From Diphasiastrum complanatum (lineage: Eukaryota; Streptophyta; Lycopodiopsida; Lycopodiales; Lycopodiaceae), in NCBI GenBank assembly GCA_029204225.1, contig CM055096.1, forward strand, positions 61,110,957 through 61,174,956: 64,000 bases of DNA, written 5' to 3'. A program made the position numbers and the translations under genes. The first letter of the stretch is position 1. Every line of letters starts with the position of its first letter. Shown piece by piece: positions 36,400-49,300 of this stretch. The notes under the pieces were generated by a model. The model was not told where the DNA came from and did not search any database. It worked only from the letters and a program-made list of their open reading frames with translations.

Positions 36400-38990
36400 C
36401 ATGCTTAGTGAACTCAATTTACATACCTTATTCAAAAGTGGTAAATTCATTGGTTTGCAACTCCATGGCTTTCAAAATTAATTTGTATGCTACATAGCAT
36501 GTCACCTGTCCTTACATGCCATCATGAGCTTATTATGAACTTAGTTCTACATTTGTTTGTTTTGTTTATTGAATAACTATCTATACATGTCAGACACTTA
36601 CTCGGTAGATCTAGCTAGAAAAGAGTTAGCTAAATGAAGCAATGCCATTTGTGTTGTGCCCTATCAAATAGGAGAAAATGTATTTATGGGCTTAGTAAAT
36701 CCTAATATCTCTTTCTTAAATACACCCCCAATCGATGAGAGTTTTCTGGCCTCTTAGGGGTGACATGGATTTGGTGTTGTTGGTTTTGAATAGCTTGTCA
36801 TATGCTTCTCAAAATTTTATGTGATTGGGAGATTGGAATTTGCATCTATGTTAAGAGTGTTAAAAATAACTTGCATTGGAGTTTCAACACTTGTAATGTG
36901 GTTGCTAGGAGATTGCTTATTATCTTCTTGATGTATCCTATATCAGGGGATTCTGGGGTACTTAGACTGATGATACTTGTGGGTCCTAGTCCACATGTAT
37001 GAGACACTTATGGATTCTTGTAACTTGGCCAAATGGATAGTTACGATGAATGACAACTAGTTTGGAACTAATTTTCTCCTTCGACGATGTTAGCCTTAAC
37101 TTTGACGTTCCTTCCTTCTTTGAACTCATTGGTTTTGAGCCATATAGGGCTTGAGAAGTTGATGTTTCTATGTGCTAATGGACAAACGATCTTGAAATCG
37201 GGCTTCGCTTGAGCGGTATGGGCCAAGGCATGCCCACATTACCAACCTAGTCAATTCTATGGGGAATTCTTGCCTCAATGTCACTTTGATGATCTAGTCA
37301 CTGGATTGGGATTGAGATTGGATCTACATCTCAAGTCACAAACTAGTTCCTCTTACAAATATTGACAAATATCCTTTTGTCATGACTGGAGTTTTTGACA
37401 AGGATAGGCATGAATGGTACAATGTGTGGTCCTATTGGTTCATAATGGATATAGGAACAAGTGTTGATTCTATATGTTAGGCACTTAGAGGCAAAATCTT
37501 GAGCCAATTTTTTTTAAAGCGATCTTTTAGGCTAGGTTTGATGTTGTGGTACAAGGACCTGACAAGTGCCTCATTTATGCCCAGTAGGATTGCAGAAAGG
37601 TCACTTTTGCCAAGGGTGTTCCTTTCGTAGTTAAGGGCGACATGGGGCTAATTACTTTTAGACCAAGTTTGTCGAGATACATGCAATCTTCATTTACTTA
37701 GTGATATGCCTAAAAAACGATCGTGGTTCTATCAAGCTCTTTGCTTGTTTGGTCCCATATGGAGAAATTGGTAAATCTTGTACTACCTAAGCATTTCAAC
37801 ATGCATTTAGGCATGACACTATTTGTTATGGATGTCTCAAGCACTTATATGCATGGGGCATTTTCTTTCCTTACTTTATGCCAGTCATCCCATGAAGTGA
37901 AGCTACATAGGATGTTGCAATTACTATAAGCATTTATTATTTAAAAACTATTCTTATTTAATAGGGAGAATCCATTACCCTCAACATTTCCTATTTGATG
38001 CACTGCTTTGGGGTTAGGTTTCAAACATACGCTTGCGTGCTATGTAGGACTAATATGTTTCAATGGGTATTCCAACAGGTTGCCTTAGGTGATTAAATCA
38101 TGGGGTTGATTCTTAACCCTAATGGTGTGTTTCGATCATGCCGGCAGGTATAGGGCTTATTCTTGTCTTTCAAGAGGTTGACCTTAGTTGCAGCAATTGA
38201 GAGCGTACTACCAAGTTTATCACAAGACAAAAGAAAAAAAAATTCCACAATTCAAGTATCTCATTCAACCATTTGACTACATCAACAAATTTCAATTTTT
38301 ATTGACATTAGAAAGAGATTTTGCTTGCCATATCCCATATAGAGTCATAGTGAACATCAAAACAATGAGAGATGCTGATTGTGAAACCATAAAAGCTGTG
38401 TCTACCTCTTTAGATACGTCAGAGAAATCAACTTACTGATCAAGAGACGTTTTGTGTGTGTTTGCTTGGCCAAGCGCTCATCCAGTTACGTCGTTGCTGT
38501 CATTGAAGTTATCGTTAATAGATTGAGGTTCTCAGCACCACAATGATGGATGTATTTCAGACTTCCATCAGAGCCTAGCAGTGGGTTGTAAAGGTGACGA
38601 ATGAGGCAAGTACTTGTGATCCAAGGAGGCAGAAATCGATCAGTGAGGGCCTGGTTGCCTGGCCTATCAGATTAGGTATGAAAATAGCGGATTTATGAAG
38701 GCTACTTGTTGAAAACAATGCCCTGCCATTGCTACAATATCATCAAAAAAACACAAGCTTCCTAGCATTCTAAAACAAATAAATCACAATTCAGCATGGA
38801 AGCAGTGAATCCTATCACACAAGCTCATCTAATACATTCATCCACAATTTGTCGATAGCTTAATGCCAAGTGTCTCTATTTTATTTGTATTTTGAAGGCA
38901 CCTCCAAAAGCACAATGTTCTTTATAAATTTAGAACCAGAATTTTTTGTGAACATTTTTGTCATAATTTTCAGGTGGACAGAGTTATGAT
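36400..38990. other. Stretch without recognised gene
   Basis: Many short broken frames on the + strand, for example at 36800-37000, 37720-37930 and 38188-38439 (83 codons). They may be an old, eroded element, but no motif could be assigned. Confidence 0.35.
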
Positions 38991-38995
38991 GAAAT

Positions 38996-39118
38996 ATGCA
39001 TGTGGAGAGCCAATGATAGGCTGCCACTTAGCAGCATGCACATTCTACGGAGAATGTGCGTAGAATGTGCATGCTGCTATGTGGCAGCCCATCATTGGTG
39101 CTGGCTGTCCACATGCAT
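38996..39118. repeat. 123-bp hairpin, MITE-like
   Basis: The two arms are near-perfect reverse complements: ATGCATGTGG...AGCATGCACATTCTA on the left and TAGAATGTGCATGCT...CCACATGCAT on the right, with a loop of about 13 bp. Each arm is about 55 bp. No flanking target duplication was recognised. Confidence 0.75.
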
Positions 39119-39337
39119 GTTCCATAAAAAAAAAAACTTGAATTTTTTTCTAATTATTTTGTGCAGAAAATGGGAATACCTAGTTTTTTTTTTTCTTTTT
39201 AAACAGAATTTTTTTTTTTCGAAAAAAAAGGATTGAAAAAAGATGTGGAACAAAAAAAAAAATGCAGAACATAAATTGCAAATAAAAAACTTGGAAAAAA
39301 ATATCTCCGCACTTGGCATTACGCAGGGGATGACACC

Positions 39338-39338
<1 letters not shown>

Positions 39339-39368
<30 letters not shown>
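39339..39368. repeat. C30 homopolymer
   Basis: A run of 30 C. Such runs are prone to length errors in sequencing. Confidence 0.9.
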
Positions 39369-39699
39369 ATCTAAAAGAACGATGCATTTTGAATCTCTCT
39401 CTACCATTTGATCCCCCCCTCAAACCTTATTAGCACAACCCTGTTTGAACCAGGTGAATCCTCGGTTGCCATGTGGCATGCTATGTGGATACATCCCATA
39501 AGCAATGCACTCTGTTTACATGTGCATAACATATAGCTAAGGCTGCACATTGGCTCGTGTGTGTGTTGCCCAGGATCCCATGACCACCTGCCTAGCCCAT
39601 ATTTGCTTGGGAAGCTTGCCATGCACCTCAGGAAACCTATGTTGATCTCGCTGGCTGGGACTTGCCCAGTCCAAATGGCCCGGGCAGTGCTAACACCCA

Positions 39700-39705
39700 C
39701 CCCCC

Positions 39706-39752
<47 letters not shown>
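39700..39752. repeat. C23 homopolymer joined to (AC)n
   Basis: 23 C followed by about 30 bp of AC repeat. Confidence 0.9.
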
Positions 39753-39753
<1 letters not shown>

Positions 39754-39759
39754 AATAGG

Positions 39760-41589
39760 GATTTTGCCTCTAGGCATAATGATGGCTTAAAGGTAGTAGT
39801 ATAGATAAGGCCTGTGTAGGAGTTTAGGGAGGCATGTGCACCCACTCCTTTTGTTGTCCTCCTTAACATGGAGTTAAGTTAGTTAGTCAATAAAGTCCTT
39901 TTGTGGCTTAGAAAATGTCCTCTCCAATGGCAAGAGTCTACCTGACTTCCACATAACCTAAAGATCTTATTCTTGGACAAACGGTCCAAGAGGCCCCTTC
40001 CTCGCTATTTATTTTCTCTAAGATTCATTGGTGGTCCATTTTCACGACTTTTCGACTTGTGGACTTTTATGATTCGATGCCAATGCATTTGTTTGGTGAA
40101 ACTTGTCCCATTTGCAATTTGGTTTTCTGGAGTACGTGTCATTGTATTTGCTTGCTTGGGGTTTGTTAATGATTTTTGTTTATCTAAGCATTGTTTTCAT
40201 TTCTTTTGCTCACTTGTTTGTTAGACATTAAAGGAACTCTAGACTCTCAAAAAGCCCTTTCAAAAGATATTTTTATTTTTATCTTCCATTTCTACGTATA
40301 CATGGACCAGTAGAAATCCTCCAAATGGGCCTCAATCTAATGAACACAAACTCCTATAATGTGAACATAAATGTAGTTGCCCTACAGGTCTTAAAACCAT
40401 ATATTGGCCTACAAAATTGACCATAATCAAAATAGCTTTTCGGGGACAAACTTCCACAATGTGAATATAACATTTTTTAACGCCCTTTTTTTAGTCCTCT
40501 AATGTCTTTCTATATGCTCCTTTGTTGCTATTATGGTTTTGCCCTTGTTTCTTTCTCTTACCTCCTGATTTGAAGTTCCCATTGCCTTGATTGCCATGTC
40601 CTCATGACTCATGACTCAAAAGTCGCTCGATTGCTAAGATAGTTCATAAAAAATATTTAGGCATTGTGTATCATTCATATAAAAAATGGGTTACACTGTC
40701 AAAGTATCGTAAAAGTCAATAATATAAAAACCATAAAAGTCTTACTGTGGCAAATTCTAAGGCATTGTACTGAAACAGGGGTTGTAGTCCTTTTGGGCAG
40801 ATTGGTACCCCTACTAGCGCAACACATTGTTTGCTTTTCACCAACTAACTATTACAATTGGTTGTTTTTTTGTCATTCTTCGTCGAAGAAAGTGACGAGC
40901 TATAGCCGATAAGTCTTAATTCTTGTTGTTCGAATTCTTTTTATTCAATTCTATTCGACCTTTTCACACCTCTTTTCGAACAGACTTATGAGGATTTAAA
41001 GGGGTAATTATATATGCAAAACCTATATTATTTTTTTCTTCTCTTAAATTTTTTTATCTTACATTGGTTACTCTTTATTTATGCAACACTGCATATTTTT
41101 AAATTTTTTAGAAATAACCATGTGCTTTAATAATTCCATCAACTGGTGTTGATGTTCTCCATATCCCATTTATCGTAAAAAAGTGAGACCAATGCATAGT
41201 CTATTTTAAGACATTGACTATAGACAAAATTTTAAAAACAATTTACTCAACTATCTTCTTTATTTGTCATGCTTTACCTACCATGTACAACTTAGTCCAC
41301 CAACACACCCACAAAACTTCTTCCATTGTACAAATGTGTCTCAAATCACAATGCAACCATCCTTTGAGATGCTTGATGTAGATCTAAGATTGTATATGTT
41401 ATGTCCTAAGGGTGTATAGTTTGTGGCCAATATAAGGTAGCCTTTAGAATGAACAAGTTAAGAGCCAATCAACTATTGTATCGAAAAATTTTACATGGAA
41501 ACATAAGGATTGCAAATTGGAAGCGGACTAGGATAGTTATTTTGATGTGCATAATATTTTAGAAGAAAAAACATGGAGATGGAAATCTT
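39760..41589. other. Stretch without recognised gene
   Basis: AT-rich, frames under 85 codons, no motifs. Confidence 0.4.
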
Positions 41590-42400
41590 TTATATTGAGG
41601 TAAGCCAGTTTCATGCTGGTGGAATCTGTCTTTGAAAGCAGCATCCTAAGAAGAATTTAAGGCGCTATTTATTGAAACTTTTACTGACTTATGGAATGCA
41701 TGATGAGGATTAAAGGATTTGACTCATATGTTCAAAATTTTATTGATTTATTGAGCAAGGTGCAACAACAGTTTATCTGTTGATTGTCGGCCAACTACTG
41801 TAGTGAAGGCACATGTAATATTAGTCTATAGTGGCCTTAAGAAAAACTCAAACTATCAAGCCTTTTAAATAAAAAACAAGAAAAAGGACTAGACAAATTT
41901 CCCATGAGTTGGACGAAGCAACGCGTTCATTTTTCAAAACCCAAGAACAAAGGAAAGGAGAATTTTTTTTCAAAGAGCAGTAAACTACAATTTAAGGATC
42001 TTATGGACAAAGTTTGTATCAATTGCAAAAAACCTAAACATCTCTACTAGTATTTTTTGGAACGAAAAAAGTAATAGTTTCGAACACCATGGTAATGGAT
42101 GTACCAAGAGGGGTAATTTCTCTACATTGGAAATCAGTTGGATTGATGGTTGTTTTTGTGGACGTTTCTGTAGCACTATTTCTTTCATACCTAATTCTTT
42201 GTTACCTGTTAGAGAAAAAAATTTAGGGGATGAAATATGTGTGTTATGTGATTATGGTTCTACTCACAACTTTATCAATCCTTTACTTGTGTAGAGGCCT
42301 AGGATTTTGAGGGTGAAGAACGATCAGACGTATCAAGCACACTTGGCAATGAGAGTTAATACCAAGGTGTAGAAAATTTGGATTTCGTCTATGAAATTTG
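41590..42400 (+). pseudogene. LTR-retrotransposon gag and protease relic
   Basis: Broken frames give a gag-like IKGFDSYVQNFIDLLSKVQQ (about 41710), a damaged zinc knuckle CINCKKPKHLY (about 42020, later Cys lost), and a retroviral-type aspartic protease start, ICVLCDYGSTHNFINPLLV (about 42235). The order fits Ty3/gypsy gag-pro. It may belong to the gypsy element whose pol begins near 43850, but 1.4 kb of unrecognised DNA lies between. Confidence 0.55.
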
Positions 42401-43849
42401 ATCTATGGGGCATTAAAGAGATGTAATTTGGTATTTAATCACTCGTTAATTAATATTGGTGAATATTATTTATATTATGCTCATAGTTTGACATTGTTGG
42501 CGGATCAATGAATGAGCTTGGATAGATCAATTTTAATGTTTAAATCTTGATTGTGTTCCACTAGAAGATGTTGGTGGTTCCATTGAGCTAAGACCAAAAA
42601 ATCCATTACCCCCAGTGTGAGAATATCTGCTAGGATTTTGGTTCAATTTGAGGCCTAACATTAGGCTCAATACTCTTGGTCATCCATTTGAGACAAAACA
42701 CATTTAAATAATGTTTAGTGACAAATAAATATGCTGAAGCTTGATTTATTAGATTAGGTTACATTTGCATACACCTTTTAAAAAAAAAAAAATTGAGATA
42801 CTAGAATAAAAGCTTAGCAACAACATCTAATTTTTGTAAAACTATCAAAAATGACATCTCCATTTTTTCCAACGTGTGATCATGAGAGGGCATTACAAGT
42901 TACTCTAATTGGGAGTGGAAGTGCTTCTTTATTAGGTGCACATGAATGAGCTGTGTTGTAGGTTCCAAGGTTGATAATTGTTTGTTGTTGCTGGATCTTG
43001 AGGTCAATGGCCTTTGGATTATGTTGTTGATGGAGTGGTTAGCAGCACACTACTTTGTGCTATGCCCACGTCTTGTTGATATGGCATAACTATCGAAACC
43101 ATTTTTCGTATTTGTCTTGTGGGGACCATACAAGATATGGGTGTTTCTTGATCTTTGGATTGTCATTATGCTGGTAAATATTTAGTTTCTTGTTTCTTGT
43201 TTTCGATTTTGTGAATTTGTAGATTAATCTGAGCATATTGTTGTTTTCTAACGTTTTACAGATAGCTAGTAGTAAGAACCGATTGGAAATGCATCGGCAT
43301 TGCTTGCAGATATGTAGATGAATGGTTTTCAGTTGCATGTGTAATTGTGTGCATGTATTGGAATGAACGATTTCCCGAGCATCCCACTGATATACCGCTA
43401 TAGAAGACACATATATTCTACCATCTTCTACGGACATAGAGACGCCAATCATTCCATTAATAATGATAGACCCAATTTCTATAACTTGCTGCCTAGAAGA
43501 ACCTAGTATCTTTGCCGCCCACGTTTCAGAAGACGGTATTCTTTCGTTGAATGATGAAGTCATGACTGACGAACATGTTCTCCTATATCTCGATGAAAAC
43601 CGTTAAACCCCAAAATCCATTCCCAAGGAGATTAAGTCGCCAGGGCCTCTGACTCATGTGCATCTCACATCCAAGTTCCCAACACAACGACTTATCAACC
43701 TAAAACATGTTTCCCGATGAGGTATGGGATACAATAAATGAAGAATTGATTTGAGAGGCAACCACACTGCCTCCTCAATAAACCAGAAAACCTCGGTTAT
43801 AAAAAAACAAAAATATCGACACAAAACTAACCGAGAGACAAAAAAAAAA
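42401..43849. other. Stretch without recognised gene
   Basis: Contains an open minus-strand frame of 157 codons (43090-43563) with no recognisable motif. It is probably a chance frame or eroded element sequence. Confidence 0.3.
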
Positions 43850-45047
43850 TGCGTGAAAAGCTTAAACAACCCATCACGCCGTTGTCCGAACAACAAAAGG
43901 ACCATCCTTCCAATAGAGCTTCGACATTTGGTAGCGCATCCACATCGATGATTCCCAAAGTTCCAGAGAACTTTGTGGAACCTCCTTTTGACCTACCTAG
44001 AAAATTCAAAGATTTCACACTTGATGACGTCGTCAATTGCCACAACCACAACGGGAACCTACACAAGTTTTTCAGTCCTTTGAAGGACCCGCCAAGACCA
44101 TAGAGCTTGATCTTAAAGATCCTGATGAGGACGTGGATCACATTGTTCACGTTAGAGCCCACCTCACACCCTGTCAACTTCTTGATCTGAAAACCTAACT
44201 TTGTAAATACAGGGATGTATTTGTCTGGAATTATATTGAAATGAAGGGGGTCCCTCTTGAAGTAGCGGTCCATACTATACCATTAGAGGAGAACGCTAAG
44301 CCTATTCGGGCTAAGCCGTACAGATGTAATCATGTTTATCGTGAGCAGATCGATGAAGATATTAAGAAATTGTAGGATGCTGGCTTCATCTATGAATTCC
44401 AACATACTGATTGGGTATCACCCATTGTGGTAGTACCCAAGAAAAATGGCAAGCTTCGTATCTGCGTTGATCTCAAAAATCTTAACGCGGTTACAAAGAA
44501 AGACCATTTTCCCTTATCCTTAACTACACAGATCCTTGAGGAAATGGCAGGAGCTGAAGCTTTCAGCTTCTTAGATGGGTTTAGTGGCCATTTTTTTGGT
44601 CCAAATTGCTCCAAAAGATAGACACAAAATCACTTTTGCCACAAAATATAGCATATATGCCTACAATGTCATGCCCTTTGGCTTATGCAACGCGCCTTCC
44701 ACGTTCGAACGCTTCATGCAAATGGCGTTTCAAGATTTGTTACATTGAATTGTCGATATTTATCTCGATGATTTGGGTGCACATTCTTCCACGGACAAAC
44801 ACCTTGAAACACTCGAAAAGATCTTCATTCGTTGTCGTAGGTTTTGTATATCACTAAACCATGACAAATGTCAAATCTGGGTCACCCACGGGGTTGTACT
44901 CGGACATATCATTTCAAAGGATGGTATTTCTATAGATCCCTCAAAGGTCAAGTTATAATTGAGATGCCTCTATCCGCAACAGTGAAGGAAGTTTACGTCT
45001 TCTTCGGCCATACTAACTATTACCGCATTTTCATAATTGACTACGCT
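43850..45047 (+). pseudogene. Ty3/gypsy reverse transcriptase region
   Basis: Legible blocks: VHTIPLEENAKPIRAKPYR (about 44270), DAGFIYEFQHTDWVSPIVVV (about 44378), PKKNGKLRICVDLKNLNAV (about 44438), FSFLDGFSG (about 44565), MPFGLCNAPSTFERFMQ (about 44670), the active-site region as IYLDDLG (about 44758), and GHIISKDGISIDPSKV (about 44905). These follow the Ty3/gypsy RT order. Frameshifts near 44590 and 44960 and stops inactivate it. Confidence 0.75.
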
Positions 45048-45536
45048 TGTAAGGACCACTAGGGAAAACCCCTAAGATGAAGATAGGAAAACACAAGAGA
45101 GACTGTGGAGCAAAACCACCCAACCAAACCTAGATCCCTCCTGAAGAATCCTCCTGGATCTAGCCCCCAAGCCATGCCAATGTGACAGCGAGAGGAGAAG
45201 AGCTCATCAGGTAACCTAGACCAAGTCGTCGACGAAATAATCACTACCTCAATATATAGAGAGTAGCATCCTAGGGATGAGCACATGCAATCTCCATGCA
45301 GGTCAACTATAAATAGGTTACAGCTCTACATTCATACCTCCTGCCTATATCTGTCACACGTACATGCACTACTCCATATGTCTAAATTAGAGTGTCTGGA
45401 TCCTCTCAAGGTCATTAGTCACCAACAAGCCTTGACTTGGAATAAAATCTAGGCGTGACCAATAATCTCAAACACTAGAGGGCCGATCTACCATATTAGG
45501 ACCATTCCAGGTCCTTTATCGAATATGGCCGTAACA
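45048..45536 (-). mobile_element. Solo LTR A (489 bp), same family as the 45825-52760 element
   Basis: Begins TGTAAGGACC and ends GTAACA, and aligns along its length with the LTR at 45825-46298. Flanks ACGCT and ACGCC agree in four of five bases. Orientation is taken from the complete element, whose PBS shows it is on the minus strand. It interrupts the gypsy RT between I-I-D-Y-A and G-K-T-R. Confidence 0.75.
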
Positions 45537-45824
45537 ACGCCGGTAAGACGAGACTCGTTTATTTAGTTGTGGTCGACTCTAGATGGACCAAGGAATGCAT
45601 AAAAGCTTTTGAGGATTTGAAAACAGCACTTACTACCGCACCCATACTTTGTTCCCTAGATTACACGAAGGAATTCCATTTGCATACCGACGCAAGTAAG
45701 TATGCCATAGGGGGTATCCTTGCACAACCGGGCGAATATGGAAAAGACTTTTGGATACGTTTCTTGAGCAAATAATTGGTGCCTGCTGAAGTAAACTATA
45801 CAACAACCGAGAGAGAAGCATTGG
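45537..45824 (+). pseudogene. Ty3/gypsy RNase H, first part
   Basis: Reads RWTKECIKAFEDLKTALTTA, then FHLHTDASKYAIGGILAQ and NYTTTEREAL. It breaks off at the next insertion and resumes at 52761 with AMVYVVHQL. TDAS is the RNase H active-site start. Confidence 0.75.
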
Positions 45825-46298
45825 TGTAAAGACCCTAAAGGATTACCCCTAAGACGGGGATAGGAGAACACAAAAGTAGAGACTATGGAGCCAAGCCGCC
45901 CAACCAAACCTAGATCAAATCTGAATCTAGCCCCCAAGCCATACTATGTGAAGCAAGAGGAGAACAGAGAAATTGGTAACCTAAATCCAATATGTCGACG
46001 AGAGAATCCCTACCTCATTATATAGAGAGTAGAGTCCTGTGCATGAAACCATGCAACCCCCATGCGGGTCAACTATAAATAGATCACATTCATGCAGTCC
46101 TCATGCCTATATCCGTCACACAGACATGCAATACTCCATATGTCTCAATTAGAGCGTTTGGGTCCTCTCAAGGTAATTAGTCACAAACAGGCCTCAACTT
46201 GGAATTAAATCTCGGCATGACCAATAATCTTGAACACTGGAGGGCCGGTCTATCATATTAGGACTATTCCAGGTCCTTAACCGAATATGGCCATAAGA
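45825..46298 (-). repeat. 3' LTR of the LARD-like element
   Basis: 474 bp, + strand TGTAAAGACCC to CCATAAGA. The terminal CA has mutated to GA compared with the other LTR (CCATAACA). Confidence 0.75.
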
Positions 46299-46312
46299 TT
46301 CTTCCCTCCTTA
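46299..46312 (-). other. Polypurine tract of the LARD-like element
   Basis: On the minus strand AAGGAGGGAAGAA lies directly before the 3' LTR, the expected place for priming of plus-strand DNA. Confidence 0.65.
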
Positions 46313-49300
46313 AACTGCTTCTATCCTTAAAAGCTCCTCAAGATAGGAAAGATTTACAAGAACAGTTCTTTTAACTATCAATATTAATCGAGAAAATCAT
46401 TAGCCTTAGTCTGACTTTCATATCAAACAAGTACTCAGAAAAAAAAAAACTGTTTTCATCCATTAATCTCTATTTTGGAGTACGACTCAAGTACACTAAG
46501 AGAGATATTTTCTCAATTGGGTTACACTCAACACAAGTTAGTAACATCACCTTCATGTAAAACACTTAACAAACACACTGAGTGAAATATTACCTAACTT
46601 AGGAGTTTAAAGTTAAAGAAAAATAATAATAATTACAGTCTGAAATCATCCACAAACTCTGGCAGTCAATTCATATAAAGCTTCCAAGTACAACTATCCT
46701 TAGAATCTAATTCTAAGATATGATAATTCATTCAACTAGAATCTCTAGGAGAATCATTAATATATAGAATGAATAAAACTCAACTCTGAGTATCATGAAT
46801 ACTCTTGAGTTAAATGCTTCTATTTCTAGCATCAAATGCAAGAAAATAGCACGCATTCATCTCAATAGATTTGTCTGTCCCCTTTAATAGCTGGAGATCC
46901 AATCAAAAGAAAAATTGTACTCAAGCATCTGCAGACCATAAACTATAGTAGAATGGCATCCACTAAGTAAATTAAATAATGTCTGTGAGATCCATAGGTT
47001 CTCAATTAAAATACTGGAGTAGAGAAATTCAAAATACTAATATGAATTCTTACTCAAATAATAGATCAAGAATTAATTATCACACTCAAGAATCACAATT
47101 CAGTATAATCCTTTGACAATAATTAAATATCTATTTATGATCCGTCAACCATAAATATTTAGATTCGTATGATTTGTCAATCATAATTTTCTGGAATCCA
47201 AAATCATACTTAATCTAAAGGATACTAGAGTAAGAATCATTCCAAAATCTTTCCACTAAGAAAATATTATATTTAGGAATATTCTTCAAATAGGATTCTT
47301 TAACTGAAGTGCAAGATTCAAGGTCTATAAACCATTGGTAATCAAAGACTGAATGCATACCAGAATGACAATCATCTTTAACTACAAAATTTTTTAGACT
47401 ACAATCTAGAATCAAATCTAGATATCCAAAGTCCTGCTGAATATCAGTTCAATTGTTATTCTTGGATTCATTATAATTCGTTATCCAATTGAGCGCTCTG
47501 GAATATAATCACTAATGAGCTGAGTCTATTCCTTAAGTAAGCTATACTCTATCCCAAGAATACTGCATATCCAATGCACATAATTTTAACTAATGAATCC
47601 AAATGATCCACTAATCATGCGTCTTACAAGTAATATAAATCAAAACTATCAGTTTCTGGTGAATCCTCATCACACTGAACGTTTTACCAATTAACTTCAT
47701 CTTGGAGTAATCAACCACTCAAGTTAATTGCCAATGATTCATAAATCTCAAATGTCTAGGTGCAGATCTTAATTATACTAGCATAATACCCCATTTAGAT
47801 CCTTATCCAAATCATTTATTAGTCAACTCATAAATCTTCCATAAAAAGATCCGTTAGCTTTGTAAGTATCTGTCAAAACAATACTTGATCATATGTTCAT
47901 GTTCACCGACTAGGTTAAGTGCACCAAATAACCCTAGTAACCAGGAATACACAGTAGATTCATACAAGATTAATCATGCACATATGTGAATAATCTTACT
48001 ATGACCTAGTACATAAACACATTCTCATCTGGAAGATTTCTCTAGAACCCACGTATGTTACTCACATATCTCACTGAGATCTTGTAACTCAACTACAAAA
48101 GATTTTCTATTTCTCTTGAGTAAATAACATATCCGGAAAATCTCTGAGACGAATAACATTCACTCTCAACAGTTATCCAATCCCACTTACCTCTAATTAC
48201 ATGTTTTTTTCCACTAAATCAACCCCTCTCTGATCCTAGTACTTAAACTAAGATTAGGTTGACCCAATATAGAACTCTCAAACTTAAATTCTAATCAAAA
48301 CTACTTCTATTCCAATCAAAATGGTATTAGTAACCTTTGACCTTTTATTGTACTACTTATAGATAATGATTCAAATTTCAAACTTGTTCTAGATCTAGAT
48401 TGTCCACACAATACCTGGAGAAGTTCTCTTATTTAAAAAGTTCCAATTAGGTATCTTACTCTAAATCTATCCGAAATTCCTTTCAGATCAAATCTCATTT
48501 CTATACCCTAGCTATTTCTCTTCTAAAAACAATGCAACACACAGATTCCCAAATAGAATTTTATCCCATCACTTCACCCCTCTTTTTAAAGAAATTATAT
48601 ATTTTAATAAAAGTTAACTGGAAAGATGATATATGAAAATATCCAAATCCAAGAAAAGTCAGTAATTAGTGCTTCCACCAAAAGATTCACTCTATTACAA
48701 ACATAACTTTTCCTTCAAATATTTTCAACCCGAGTGATAGAAACTACCATTCCATCGAAATCCATTTATGCACAAAGAGATATTCAAGGTTTAAGAAATT
48801 GAAACACTTTAACCTTAGAATTTATCCCAATTCCAAGTTTATTCACAAAAGTAGTAATTTATATGACATAACAGTCTTTTAGAAGAATAACTTCATGTTG
48901 GAAAGAATTCATATAAACCAGTCTGATGTTTATATTAGAGAAATTACTAAGAAATAAAGGATTAAAGCGAGAAATAGATTTGAGGGCCTTTGATTTTGTA
49001 AATAATGAGATACCACATTGGGATCTAGAAAACCTTAAAATTTTCCAAAATACCCCACATTTGATCAAACGGTTTTATTTTTCCCATATCACGACTAGGT
49101 ACTAAAACACACCATTGATCATCATATCTTTATAGTCCTAGAATTCCCTTTCCAAAATTACTGATGTCCCATACCATCAGCTTTTCCTTCCAGAAAACCC
49201 TCAACCACCTTATCTGATATTCTCGAGATCCATTGATCATCTAGTTGTCCTATAATCCATATAGAAAAATTATCTCTTGTTCCCAAAACTGGAGAATGCA

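Noticed and set aside
43090-43563. 157-codon minus-strand frame
   Set aside because: No recognisable domain or low-level pattern, AT-rich, inside an eroded transposon region.
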